A model generated the notes under the pieces. The model was not told the DNA's origin. It saw only the letters and a list, made by a program, of their open reading frames with translations, and did not search any database. The translations under genes were made by a program, and so were the position numbers. A stretch of DNA of 64,000 nt, from contig JAATWA010000001.1 in the NCBI GenBank assembly GCA_013361095.1, positions 2,582,501 to 2,646,500 on the forward strand, in the 5' to 3' direction. The DNA is from Pseudanabaena biceps. Its GTDB lineage: Bacteria > Cyanobacteriota > Cyanobacteriia > Pseudanabaenales > Pseudanabaenaceae. Of the stretch, positions 35,889 through 43,758 are shown piece after piece. The first letter of the stretch is position 1. Each line of letters begins with the position of its first letter.

Positions 35889-37265
35889 TTATAAAGAACG
35901 AACAAATTGTTTTTCAATCAGTCCTGTCAAACTGTCTGTCCAATGGGTTGCCAAATCAAGAGTCTCTGCCTCGACCATCACCCGCATTAGTGGCTCAGTC
36001 CCCGAAGCACGCACTAAAATTCGTCCCCGATCGCCTAAATCTTGTTCGGCTAAGGCGATCGCTTGCACTAATGCATCACAGGTTTGCCAATTACGACGTA
36101 ACTCTCGATCTTCGACCCGCACATTCTTGAGGAGTTGAGGATAGGGATGGAAACTTTGATCCATCAACTCGGCAAGGGGTGCTTTTTGTTTTGCCAAAGC
36201 CGCCAGATGCAGAGCTGCTAATAAGCCATCACCACTGACCGCGTAGTGACGACATAGCACATGCCCCGACTGCTCACCGCCGAGCATTGCGCCCGATCGC
36301 ACCATTTCCGCATGGACATACTGATCGCCCACAGGTGTTCGCACAAATTTACCGCCCAGCTTTTGCCAAGCCCGTTCAAAGCCGAGATTAGCCATTACCG
36401 TGGTGACGATCGCACTGTCGGGGAGTTGATTGTTTTCCATCAACTCTTGTCCCCATAGATACAAGATGTAGTCGCCATCAACGATGCGCCCATTACTATC
36501 GACTGCCAAAACGCGATCGGCATCGCCATCAAAGGCAAAACCCATGTCAGCATTATGTTCTTTTACAGATGCGCGTAGAGGCTCAAGATGGGTGGAGCCG
36601 CAATTAACATTAATGCGATCGCCATCGGGTTCTTGGTGCAGACAAATTACTTCTGCACCCAAGTTGCGGAATACTTCCAAAGAGACACGAGTTGCTGAAC
36701 CGTGAGCAAGATCTAACACCACCTTTAAGCCACTTAAATCCGTAGCGATCGAGTTCTCTAGCGACTCTTGATAATCAGAAATTAAGTGCGCTTTTTCGTG
36801 ATATTTACCCCAGCTCGTTGATGAATTAACCAAATCTGCGTGAAGCCTCGACTCTAATAAAGCCTCGATCGCTTGCTGAGTCTCACCGCAAAGCTTTGTG
36901 CCATTGTCTCCAAAAAACTTAATTCCATTGTCTTCAGGAGGGTTATGGCTAGCCGAAATCATCACGCCGCCAAATATTTCTGGAGAATTTGCGGTTAGAT
37001 AGGCTACCGCAGGCGTAGGACATAGCCCAATGTGCCACACATCCCAACCCGCCGCCGTCAGTCCTGCGGATATTGCCGAAGAAAGCATATCGCCTGAGGT
37101 GCGGGAGTCTTGCCCGATCGCAATCACATTTGCTTTATTCGCCTGATCAAGCTCAATCCGTTCTTTTAAAATTTTGCCCGCGCTAATCCCTACTTCTAGC
37201 GCTAAGGGTGCTGTCAAAAAACTACCAACATGACCACGAATGCCATCTGTGCCAAACAATTTCAT
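35889..37265 (-). CDS. glmM: Phosphoglucosamine mutase
   Basis: Interconverts glucosamine-6-P and glucosamine-1-P for UDP-GlcNAc, which feeds peptidoglycan and the lipid A genes at 2.5-4.8 kb. 458 aa. [11 protein letters not shown] opens the protein; [16 protein letters not shown] contains the phospho-Ser (Ser106); [14 protein letters not shown] is the metal loop; GGEQSGHVL the sugar loop; and [14 protein letters not shown] the phosphate-binding loop. GlmM is set apart from ManB-type mutases by the FGTDGIRG start and this SGTEPL pattern. Downstream of clpP with a hairpin between. Confidence 0.96.
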   Translation of the reverse strand: MKLFGTDGIRGHVGSFLTAPLALEVGISAGKILKERIELDQANKANVIAIGQDSRTSGDMLSSAISAGLTAAGWDVWHIGLCPTPAVAYLTANSPEIFGGVMISASHNPPEDNGIKFFGDNGTKLCGETQQAIEALLESRLHADLVNSSTSWGKYHEKAHLISDYQESLENSIATDLSGLKVVLDLAHGSATRVSLEVFRNLGAEVICLHQEPDGDRINVNCGSTHLEPLRASVKEHNADMGFAFDGDADRVLAVDSNGRIVDGDYILYLWGQELMENNQLPDSAIVTTVMANLGFERAWQKLGGKFVRTPVGDQYVHAEMVRSGAMLGGEQSGHVLCRHYAVSGDGLLAALHLAALAKQKAPLAELMDQSFHPYPQLLKNVRVEDRELRRNWQTCDALVQAIALAEQDLGDRGRILVRASGTEPLMRVMVEAETLDLATHWTDSLTGLIEKQFVRSL

Positions 37266-37293
37266 AGATCAAACTCCACACACACCTTAAATA

Positions 37294-37325
37294 AATAAGA
37301 AGGCTCATAAATGAGCCTTCTTATT
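37294..37325 (-). terminator. Terminator hairpin of clpP
   Basis: Arms 37294-37308 and 37311-37325 (AATAAGAAGGCTCAT) form a 15-bp stem, 7 bases past the clpP stop. Read leftward, the arm ends in TTATT, giving a short T-rich run. It separates clpP from glmM. Confidence 0.8.
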
Positions 37326-37331
37326 AAAACA

Positions 37332-37928
37332 TTAAGCCGCAACTTCAAACTTGGGGCGTTGCGTAACTACTTCATCAATGAGTCCATAATTTTTAGCTTC
37401 ATCGGGAGCCATAAAGAAATCGCGATCCGTGTCTTCAGCAATTCGCTCAATTGGCTGTCCAGTATGGAAAGACATCAATTCATTTAAGCGATTTTTATGA
37501 TACAAAATCTCCTTCGCTTGGATTTCGATATCGGTTGCCTGTCCCTGTGCGCCGCCAAGTGGTTGGTGAATCATGATCCGAGTATGAGGCAAAGATAGAC
37601 GCTTACCTTTTGCTCCGCCCGTGAGTAAGAAAGCACCCATACTTGCCGCTAGACCAACACAGATCGTAGAAACATCTGGACGAATATGTTGCATGGTGTC
37701 ATAGATTGCCATGCCTGCGGTCACCGATCCCCCAGGAGAATTGATGTATAGAAAAATATCTTTTTCGGGATCATCAGCTTCTAAGAATAGCAACTGAGCA
37801 ACGATGATATTAGAAATACTGTCGTCAACCTGCTGCCCCAAAAATACGATCCGCTCCCGCAGCAGACGAGAAAAGATGTCAAAGGCTCTTTCGCCACGAC
37901 CAGACTGTTCGATTACGGTTGGAATCAT
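37332..37928 (-). CDS. clpP: ATP-dependent Clp protease proteolytic subunit
   Basis: Serine protease barrel subunit of the Clp system, 198 aa. The catalytic triad is Ser96 in [12 protein letters not shown], His121 in [10 protein letters not shown] and Asp170 in [20 protein letters not shown] is the oxyanion-loop motif. Cyanobacteria carry several ClpP/ClpR paralogues; the intact triad shows this is an active ClpP, not ClpR. N-terminal [20 protein letters not shown] fits the processed form. Rightward neighbour is unrelated. Confidence 0.97.
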   Translation of the reverse strand: MIPTVIEQSGRGERAFDIFSRLLRERIVFLGQQVDDSISNIIVAQLLFLEADDPEKDIFLYINSPGGSVTAGMAIYDTMQHIRPDVSTICVGLAASMGAFLLTGGAKGKRLSLPHTRIMIHQPLGGAQGQATDIEIQAKEILYHKNRLNELMSFHTGQPIERIAEDTDRDFFMAPDEAKNYGLIDEVVTQRPKFEVAA

Positions 37929-38040
37929 GATTTATGTTTTACGATTTACTCTCAATACATTGTACTGATATGTAATCACAGCTAACTTTTGTCGCTATTC
38001 GGATTTCACCCCGATCTTATTCAAACATTGTCACTTTCAA

Positions 38041-38097
38041 AAAACTAATTTTGAGATTTTCAGTGCCTTTGGCACTGAAAATCTCAAAATTGGTTTT
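38041..38097. repeat. Class II hairpin, 27-bp stem, TTT loop
   Basis: Arms 38041-38067 and 38071-38097 (AAAACTAATTTTGAGATTTT then CAGTGCC), with one T-G type mismatch. The outer AACCAATTTTG and the inner CAGTGCC/GGCACTG are the class II words also seen at 8476 and 20224. The final TTTATA joins the left end of the next element. Confidence 0.88.
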
Positions 38098-38129
38098 ATA
38101 GCTGTAGCGAGCAAAGTCGAAACATAAAG

Positions 38130-38178
38130 CCCAAAGATTAGCGGCGCGGCGCGAAGCGCCGCACCGCTAATCTTTGGG
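38130..38178. repeat. Class I hairpin, 23-bp stem, with TATAGCT left end
   Basis: Arms 38130-38152 and 38156-38178 (CCCAAAGATTAGCGGCGCGG then CGC) around GAA, with one mismatch; heart GCGAAGC. TATAGCTGTAGCGAG at 38097 matches the left end of the MITE-like elements, but no matching right end follows, so it is a one-sided copy just past the end of the small secreted-protein gene. Confidence 0.85.
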
Positions 38179-38197
38179 TCGGAAGGGAGAATGAAAA

Positions 38198-38512
38198 TTA
38201 GTCGTGTCGATCGCGATAGATTGCCATAGAAGTGCGATTTTGGGCATTAGTCAAACGGATTTTTTCTCTATGATTGAGATCGTCATCGCTAAGATAAGCA
38301 CGACGTTGGGCAGCAATCTTTGCCTCGCGTGCTTCTAAATTTTTTAACTCCCGTTGGTTGATCTCGCCATGTTGCACACCATTATAGATACGTTGTTGCT
38401 GGTTGATTTGGCGATCGCGAATAGTCTCTGCTGATGCCGAACTAGGATTGAGAAAGGCGATCGCGCTAACGAGCGAAGTCACAGCAAAAATGGGCAAAAT
38501 TAAGCTTTTCAT
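38198..38512 (-). CDS. Small secreted hypothetical protein
   Basis: A 104-aa protein with a clear signal peptide (MKSLILPIFAVTSLVSAIAF .. ASA-ETI), giving a periplasmic or secreted product of about 75 residues. The mature part is charged and helical: RQINQQQRIYNGVQHGEINQ and REAKIAAQRRAYLSDDDL, rich in Arg, Gln and Asn. I do not recognise the family; the pattern of paired helices with NG/GE turns recalls small periplasmic proteins of unknown role in cyanobacteria. Leftward, monocistronic. Confidence 0.6.
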   Translation of the reverse strand: MKSLILPIFAVTSLVSAIAFLNPSSASAETIRDRQINQQQRIYNGVQHGEINQRELKNLEAREAKIAAQRRAYLSDDDLNHREKIRLTNAQNRTSMAIYRDRHD

Positions 38513-38721
38513 AGAGTTACGCCTACTATCTAGTTGAATCGACTGTTTAACGATTTACGCTAATTTAGACATTCACTCTTATTCAAAAGGTTCAATTGAC
38601 TTAAATGTCTGCAAACGATAAAGCGATCGCTGACTTGATCGCCCCACAAGATGTTCTAAGATCCTTTAGACTGGAATGACTCTAAGATTTTTTGCCTGTT
38701 CTTCAAATATTTGCAAAGCTA

Positions 38722-39162
38722 ATGTCAATTCCGACCTCTTCACCCGAAGCCATTGATCGCATTGTCCAGCGATTTCAAAGGCTGACCGATCCTAAGCAAC
38801 GTTATGAACAATTAATTTTGTATGGAAAGAAGTTAGCCGCTTTTCCTGAAGAGTTAAAAACTCCTGAAAACAAAGTACAAGGATGTGTTTCGCAGGTATT
38901 TGTCGTCGCTGAGCTAGACGACAATGAGCATGTTGTATTTTCTGGCGATTCCGACGCTTTTATTAGTAAAGGTTTTTTGGGTTTACTATCAATTTGCATG
39001 AGTGGCTTGACCCAAAAAGAAATTGAACTCCTCACGCCCGATTTTATTAAGGAAACAGGTTTAGTAGCTAGCCTTACTCCTTCCCGTGCTAATGGTTTTT
39101 ATAACGTTTTCAAAAAAATGCAACAACAGGCTATGAATATTGAGTTGCCTAGCGTTCGTTAA
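38722..39162 (+). CDS. sufE: SufE sulfur-acceptor protein
   Basis: Accepts persulfide sulfur from the SufS cysteine desulfurase and passes it to the SufBCD scaffold for iron-sulfur cluster assembly. 146 aa from ATG 38722 (MSIPTSSPEAIDRIVQRFQR). A TTG frame from 38692 is rejected. The active cysteine is Cys55 in KVQGCVSQVF. FISKGFLGLLSICMSG and LTPSRANGFYNVFKKM are typical SufE segments. It ends inside a small hairpin (39160-39186); three hairpins follow in a row. Confidence 0.94.
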   Translation: MSIPTSSPEAIDRIVQRFQRLTDPKQRYEQLILYGKKLAAFPEELKTPENKVQGCVSQVFVVAELDDNEHVVFSGDSDAFISKGFLGLLSICMSGLTQKEIELLTPDFIKETGLVASLTPSRANGFYNVFKKMQQQAMNIELPSVR

Positions 39163-39186
39163 AGAAAGCACTTTGTGCTTTCTTTA
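39160..39186. repeat. 12-bp hairpin overlapping the sufE stop
   Basis: Arms 39160-39171 and 39175-39186 (TAAAGAAAGCAC) around TTT; the TAA at 39160-39162 is the sufE stop. Confidence 0.8.
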
Positions 39187-39246
39187 AAACCCAAAAAGCT
39201 GAAAAGGCTGGCGAAGCAAGCCTTTTCAGCTTTTTGGGTTTTAAAG
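39182..39246. repeat. 28-bp hairpin with AAAACCCAA outer word
   Basis: Arms 39182-39209 and 39219-39246 (CTTTAAAACCCAAAAAGCTG then AAAAGGCT) are perfect, with middle GGCGAAGCA. That middle contains GCGAAGC but not the GCGGCGC stem. Confidence 0.9.
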
Positions 39247-39282
39247 AAAAAAAGCCGCGCATTGCGCGGCTTTTTTTCTTTA
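39242..39282. terminator. Bidirectional terminator, 19-bp stem with T-tracts
   Basis: Arms 39242-39260 and 39264-39282 (TAAAGAAAAAAAGCCGCGC) around ATT. The GC apex is followed by TTTTTTT on both strands. It overlaps the stop of the leftward dehydrogenase, so it can end both convergent transcripts. Confidence 0.9.
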
Positions 39283-40386
39283 GACACTCACAGAAATTGG
39301 GCTAGTTGTAGATACCATTGCGGCAAGAACTTGGCTTGGTGAAACATTAAACGGTAGTCGATGAATATCAGAATCAGGCTGACAGGCGATCGCGGCAATC
39401 TGTTCTAGATCAGCAATAGTAATTTGGCTTAGCCCTAAATCTGCTAAGGAAGTTGGTAAACCAACTTCCTGATAAAACTTCAGCAATTGATGGCGCGATG
39501 AAGTCGCTAGTTGATTACCTTGAAACTCTTCAAGGCGCAATTGCACCAAAATTCCATAGGCAACCTTTTCGCCATGCAAAAGGTTGTGAGTCTGAGGCAA
39601 ATGGGTAAGCGCATTATGAACAGCGTGAGCCGCTACCGTCCGACAGTTTGCACCGCCAATGCCACCGATCGCACCCGCAAGACAAACTGTGGCATCCACA
39701 ACTTCGCGCCAAACTTGACTATTCGGATTGGCGATCGCCTCGGCAGATTTTTGGAACAAGATATCACGCAGGATTCTCGCTTCTTGTACGGCGGCGATCA
39801 CCATAGTTTTATCACTGCTGCCACTGCTGACCGATGACTCATACCACTTGGCGATCGCGTCGCCAATCCCTGACACTAAGGTGCGTTTAGGGGCGCTAGC
39901 AATCACCTCATAATCGACAATCATCAAGTCAGGACAGCAAGCAAGAGTGACATCATATCTAAAGGCTCCATGAGCATCATAGACATTACTGAGCGCTGTC
40001 CATGCCGCACAGGTTGCGCCAGTTGTGGGAACTGTGGCGATCGGTAACTTGTGCTGATGGGCAATTAGTTTGGCGGTGTCCAAGGCTTTACCGCCGCCGA
40101 TGCCGATAATTACGTTAGGTTTTTCTTGCTGTACGACCTGACGCAACATGGTTAAGTTGGCATCACTACAATCAGCGATCGCCTCTGCATAAATGATTTC
40201 TAGTTCAGAATTTTGCAAATAGCTGGCTGTCACTTGATTGGCAGTCTTGCCGCCAATTACTAGCGCCTTAGAGCCATAGCGCGATAGATACTGTGGGAGT
40301 TGCGATAAGATTCCGTTTCCCCGTAAAAGTTGAGCTGGTGCGATCGCTAAGATCGGTAGAGCTTCTGCGGTAGATATGTCTGACAT
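39280..40386 (-). CDS. Iron-containing alcohol/glycerol dehydrogenase family
   Basis: A 368-aa NAD-dependent dehydrogenase related to GldA. IIGIGGGKALDTAKLIAHQ (NAD binding), PTTGATCAAWTALSNVYD, GIGDAIAKWYE and GGANCRTVAAHAVHNALTHL followed by HGEKVAYGILVQL supply the metal-binding Asp and His residues. Such proteins reduce or oxidise small polyols or aldehydes; the cyanobacterial substrate is unknown. Leftward and monocistronic. Confidence 0.82.
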   Translation of the reverse strand: MSDISTAEALPILAIAPAQLLRGNGILSQLPQYLSRYGSKALVIGGKTANQVTASYLQNSELEIIYAEAIADCSDANLTMLRQVVQQEKPNVIIGIGGGKALDTAKLIAHQHKLPIATVPTTGATCAAWTALSNVYDAHGAFRYDVTLACCPDLMIVDYEVIASAPKRTLVSGIGDAIAKWYESSVSSGSSDKTMVIAAVQEARILRDILFQKSAEAIANPNSQVWREVVDATVCLAGAIGGIGGANCRTVAAHAVHNALTHLPQTHNLLHGEKVAYGILVQLRLEEFQGNQLATSSRHQLLKFYQEVGLPTSLADLGLSQITIADLEQIAAIACQPDSDIHRLPFNVSPSQVLAAMVSTTSPISVSV

Positions 40387-40476
40387 TTAGGTTAAGACAT
40401 TGTAAACATAATCCCCATTCTATCCTTTAGCTCTGAAATCTGCCAATTATGCTCAATATCGCAAATTGTGGCTATA

Positions 40477-40509
40477 GATAAGTTGCGGCGCTTCGCGCCG
40501 CAACTTATC
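40477..40509. repeat. Class I hairpin, 15-bp stem, TTC loop
   Basis: Arms 40477-40491 and 40495-40509 (GATAAGTTGCGGCGC) around TTC; GCGAAGC on the minus strand. GGCTATAG precedes it. It lies between the dehydrogenase start and argH. Confidence 0.9.
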
Positions 40510-40527
40510 GGTTGAGTAGCTGGCAAA

Positions 40528-40572
40528 TCAAAAAACAGTGGCGCACGCACAGCGTGCGCCACTGTTTTTTGA
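40528..40572. repeat. Hairpin, 21-bp stem, ACA loop
   Basis: Arms 40528-40548 and 40552-40572 (TCAAAAAACAGTGGCGCACG then C) around ACA. Heart GCACGC-ACA-GCGTGC differs from the GNA type. It ends 126 bases before argH; apart from this and the previous hairpin the 311-bp gap holds no gene. Confidence 0.9.
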
Positions 40573-40697
40573 GGGTCTATGTCCGTACTGTACGGAAATA
40601 GCTTGATGAAAGAAGTTAAATGATAAATCTATGACAAAAAAGCGTAAAGCATCCTGTCAAAAAGTAAACTAAACCGTTAAATACTATAGTTTTTTGT

Positions 40698-42089
40698 ATG
40701 AGCCAGACAACAGCCCCCCAACCTTGGAGTCAACGTTTTGAAACCGCCTTGCATCCCGCGATCGCATTATTTAACGCCAGTATTAGTTTTGATATTAACT
40801 TAATTGAGTACGACATTACAGGCTCGCAGGCACACTCGCGAATGTTGGCGAAAGTAGGAATCATCAGCGCCGAAGAGGGGGAAATTCTGGTTAACGGACT
40901 AGAACAAATCCGCCAAGAATTTCGTTCTGGTAATTTTAATCCGGGGGTAGATGCTGAGGATGTCCACTTTGCCGTAGAGCGTCGCCTCACCGAGTTAATT
41001 GGTGATGTCGGCAAAAAAGTCCATACAGCGCGATCGCGAAATGACCAAGTGGCAACTGATGTCCGCTTGTACTTGCGCGACCAGATTCGCAAAATTCAGA
41101 CCGATCTCAGAACTTGGCAACAAACTCTAGTCAATAAAGCTGAGCAGAATATTGAGACTTTTATCCCGGGGTATACGCATTTACAACGCGCCCAGCCCAT
41201 CAGTCTCGCCCATCATCTGTTGGCATATTTTGAGATGGCTCAACGGGACTGGACAAGGCTAAATGAAATTTATGAAAGGGTGAATGTTTGCCCCCTTGGT
41301 TCGGGCGCTTTGGCAGGAACACCGCATCCAATTGATCGCCATTACAGCGCTGAACTTTTGGACTTTGGCTCGGTCGGGCGTAATAGCCTTGATGGTGTTT
41401 CCGATCGCGACTTTGCGGTGGAGTTTCTATGTGCAGCAAGTTTGATTATGGTGCATCTCAGCCGCCTATCTGAAGAAGTGATTTTATGGTCATCCCAAGA
41501 ATTTAGTTTTGTAAAACTTAGCGATCGCGTCAGTACAGGTTCGAGCATCATGCCCCAAAAGAAAAATCCTGATGTTCCCGAATTAGTACGCGGTAAAACT
41601 GGTCGAGTCTTCGGACATTTGCAAGGTTTACTGACAATTATCAAGGGTTTACCGCTTGCCTATAACAAAGATATGCAAGAGGACAAGGAAGGCATCTTTG
41701 ATGCAGTGGCAACAGTTCGGGCTTGCCTAGAAGCGATGACAATTCTCGTGGAGGAGGGTATCGAATTTCAACCCAAACGCTTAGCCGAAGCTGTCGCGGA
41801 AGACTTTTCTAACGCTACTGATGTCGCTGATTACCTCGCCGCCAAGGGCGTTCCATTTCGTGAGGCATATCAATTGGTTGGTAAGTTGGTCAAAACCTGC
41901 ACCAGTGAAGGAATTTTGCTCAAAGATTTATCAGTGGAGCGTTGGCAAACCTTTCATCCTAAGTTTGAGGCAGATATTGTCGAGGCGATCGCCCCCGCAC
42001 AGGTGGTTAAAGTTCGGAATAGTTACGGCGGTACTGGCTTAGAGCAGGTAAAAATTCAAGTTGCTGCGGCGAAAAAGTTGATTGCTTAG
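40698..42089 (+). CDS. argH: Argininosuccinate lyase
   Basis: Last step of arginine synthesis: argininosuccinate to arginine and fumarate. 463 aa. [50 protein letters not shown] segment ([17 protein letters not shown]) and the signature [19 protein letters not shown] with the catalytic Ser are all present. It begins [20 protein letters not shown]. The TAG stop (42087-42089) lies within the TAGCTAT left end of a MITE-like element. Confidence 0.97.
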   Translation: MSQTTAPQPWSQRFETALHPAIALFNASISFDINLIEYDITGSQAHSRMLAKVGIISAEEGEILVNGLEQIRQEFRSGNFNPGVDAEDVHFAVERRLTELIGDVGKKVHTARSRNDQVATDVRLYLRDQIRKIQTDLRTWQQTLVNKAEQNIETFIPGYTHLQRAQPISLAHHLLAYFEMAQRDWTRLNEIYERVNVCPLGSGALAGTPHPIDRHYSAELLDFGSVGRNSLDGVSDRDFAVEFLCAASLIMVHLSRLSEEVILWSSQEFSFVKLSDRVSTGSSIMPQKKNPDVPELVRGKTGRVFGHLQGLLTIIKGLPLAYNKDMQEDKEGIFDAVATVRACLEAMTILVEEGIEFQPKRLAEAVAEDFSNATDVADYLAAKGVPFREAYQLVGKLVKTCTSEGILLKDLSVERWQTFHPKFEADIVEAIAPAQVVKVRNSYGGTGLEQVKIQVAAAKKLIA

Positions 42090-42204
42090 CTATGTTTTAT
42101 AGCGCTTCGCGCTCTCTCGTAAAACACAAGAATTGGTTGGTGGCGCTCCGCGCCGCCAACCAATTCTTGTGTTTTATGTCCCAGTACATCTGGCGATAGT
42201 TATA
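42087..42204. mobile_element. MITE-like element overlapping the argH stop
   Basis: Right end TGTCCCAGTACATCTGGCG then ATAGTTATA is the reverse complement of the left end at 22226 (TATAGCTATCGCCAAGTGTA), with few changes. The left end TAGCTAT overlaps the argH stop. The inner stem is 42121-42146 with 42150-42175 (AAAACACAAGAATTGGTTGG then TGGCGC) around TCC, one mismatch, GCGGAGC on the minus strand. It lies just before tRNA-Thr. Confidence 0.7.
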
Positions 42205-42225
42205 ATAATCTCTGTAAACAACTAA

Positions 42226-42297
42226 AGCCCTCAACGGGATTTGAACCCGTGACCTTTCCCTTACCAAGGGAATGCTCTACCACTGAGCCATGAGGGC
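42226..42297 (-). tRNA. tRNA-Thr(GGT)
   Basis: Read on the minus strand it begins GCCCTCATGGCTCAGTGGTA and ends GGTTCAAATCCCGTTGAGGGC-like. The acceptor stem GCCCTCA/TGAGGGC is perfect, the D-arm is GGCTCAGTGGTAGAGC, the anticodon loop is TTGGTAA (anticodon GGT, reading ACC/ACT) within TTCCC/GGGAA, and the T-arm is GGGTTCAAATCCC. CCA is not encoded. It is the only RNA gene seen in the window. Confidence 0.97.
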
Positions 42298-42380
42298 AAT
42301 TTTTAATGCTTTGTAATTATCACATAAGGATGTGCATTTTTGACAAGCATCTAAAAAATATTTTTCTATTGAAGTTATCT

Positions 42381-43358
42381 ATGAACATCACTGTCAAGCT
42401 TCGTCGCCAAACATCGCGTACTAGCGCACCTACTGATCAGACCTATCACATTGAAGTTGATCCCGATCGCACGACGGTATTAGATGCTCTGATCAAGATT
42501 CAGAGTGAGCAGGATGGCTCGATCGGATTTCGACGTAACTGTCGTAATGCTATTTGTGGTTCTTGTGCAATGCGAGTTAATGGGCGAGCAGGCTTGGCTT
42601 GTCAGAAGCATATTAGTGAAGTAATGAGCGATCGCGACACCGAGTTAGTGATCGAGCCGATGCAAAATCTGCCTGTGATTAAAGATTTGATCGTAGATAT
42701 GGCTAAGTTTTGGGATAACCTTCAAAAAGTTGATCCCTATGTATCCACAGCTTCAAGGCAAATTAGTAAAACTGAATTTTTACAAACTCCTGCCCAACGC
42801 GCTAAGTTGCAAGCCGCTGCTAATTGTATTCTTTGTGGTTCCTGCTATTCAGAATGTAATGCTGCCGCCGTTAGCGATCGCTTTGTTGGCCCCCATGCTC
42901 TAGCCAAAGCATATCGAGTCATGGCAGATAATCGCGATGATCTTACCGAGTCACGGGTTGAGAAATATAACGAGTCGGGTTTTGTGTGGGACTGTACGCG
43001 CTGCTATAACTGCAATGAAGTTTGTCCAGTGGAAGTGCAGCCCTTGGATCGAATTTCCCAAATTAAGCATGAAATCTTAGCCGATCCTAATTTGCCAGAT
43101 TCGACAGCGCAGCGTCATCGCCACACGATGGTGGATTTGGTGAAAGAGGATGGCTGGATTGATGAAAGTAAGTTTGGGGTGCGGGTAGTTGGCAATAACT
43201 TCAGAGATTTACAGGGATTGCTGAGCATTTTTCCTCTTGGTATTCGCATGGTGTTGAGTGGCAAGATGCCCTATCCTTGGGGATTTCAAAGGTCGGAAGG
43301 AGCTGCGGAAGCAAAAGCATTGATTGAGGCGATCGCTGACGCTAAGAGCAAGAAATAA
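42381..43358 (+). CDS. sdhB: Succinate dehydrogenase/fumarate reductase iron-sulfur subunit
   Basis: A 325-aa electron-transfer subunit. I chose ATG 42381 (MNITVKLRRQTSRTSAPTDQ) over an in-frame ATG at 42306, which would add 25 residues ahead of the conserved start. RRNCRNAICGSCAMRVNGRA is the [2Fe-2S] ferredoxin-type site; CILCGSCYSECNA and CTRCYNCNEVCPVEV bind the 4Fe-4S and 3Fe-4S clusters. The C-terminal extension of about 60 residues is longer than in E. coli, which I recall for cyanobacterial SdhB. Catalytic and membrane subunits are not in the window. Confidence 0.93.
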   Translation: MNITVKLRRQTSRTSAPTDQTYHIEVDPDRTTVLDALIKIQSEQDGSIGFRRNCRNAICGSCAMRVNGRAGLACQKHISEVMSDRDTELVIEPMQNLPVIKDLIVDMAKFWDNLQKVDPYVSTASRQISKTEFLQTPAQRAKLQAAANCILCGSCYSECNAAAVSDRFVGPHALAKAYRVMADNRDDLTESRVEKYNESGFVWDCTRCYNCNEVCPVEVQPLDRISQIKHEILADPNLPDSTAQRHRHTMVDLVKEDGWIDESKFGVRVVGNNFRDLQGLLSIFPLGIRMVLSGKMPYPWGFQRSEGAAEAKALIEAIADAKSKK

Positions 43359-43390
43359 AAAATATTGCGAAGTAATATTTTTTATTTCTT
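43350..43390. repeat. 17-bp AT-rich hairpin overlapping the sdhB stop
   Basis: Arms 43350-43366 and 43374-43390 (AAGAAATAAAAAATATT) around GCGAAGT. The sdhB TAA (43356-43358) is inside the left arm. The T-rich right arm makes a plausible terminator. Confidence 0.85.
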
Positions 43391-43457
43391 GGTTTGAGTG
43401 TGAATGCCAAGCTCTGTAACCGCGATATATAGCGCTAGTCTGTCAGATTAGAAAAAA

Positions 43458-43510
43458 CAAAGCCAAAAGAAAGTTGCACCGCAAGGCGGTGCAACTTTCT
43501 TTTGGCTTTG
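43458..43510. repeat. Hairpin, 25-bp stem, AAG loop
   Basis: Arms 43458-43482 and 43486-43510 (CAAAGCCAAAAGAAAGTTGC then ACCGC) around AAG. TATATAGCG upstream (43426) resembles a left end of the MITE-like elements. It lies in the 400-bp gap before the cyclase gene. Confidence 0.88.
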
Positions 43511-43530
43511 GGGTCTTAACGAGTTATGTC

Positions 43531-43564
43531 AATTCACAAAAGTTTTGTCACACTTTTATGAATT
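43531..43564. repeat. 34-bp palindrome family, copy 3
   Basis: AATTCACAAAAGTTTTGTCA then CACTTTTATGAATT; outer halves match at 11 of 13 positions. It resembles the copies at 6702 and 35571. Confidence 0.7.
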
Positions 43565-43590
43565 AAAAACCAAACCCAGTAAGAGCTTTT

Positions 43591-43623
43591 AAAGCTAAAA
43601 ATGGCGGAGCCATTTTTAGCTTT
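43591..43623. repeat. 15-bp hairpin with GGA loop
   Basis: Arms 43591-43605 and 43609-43623 (AAAGCTAAAAATGGC) around GGA; the heart is GGCGGAGCC, a GNA loop in a non-class-I arm. Confidence 0.8.
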
Positions 43624-43715
43624 ATATTATCTACAGCTACATATCGCAGAGTCGTAATTTTTAGGGAAGAACAATTTATCATAGGCAAGATATTGCCCTC
43701 GTTACATAACAATTA

Positions 43716-43738
43716 AAAACATGGCGATGCCATGTTTT
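43716..43738. repeat. 10-bp hairpin before the cyclase gene
   Basis: Arms 43716-43725 and 43729-43738 (AAAACATGGC) around GAT, 20 bases before the cyclase ATG. The apex ATGGC-GAT-GCCAT could fold in the leader mRNA and affect translation. Confidence 0.65.
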
Positions 43739-43758
43739 AAGCTAAAACTCTTTTTTGT

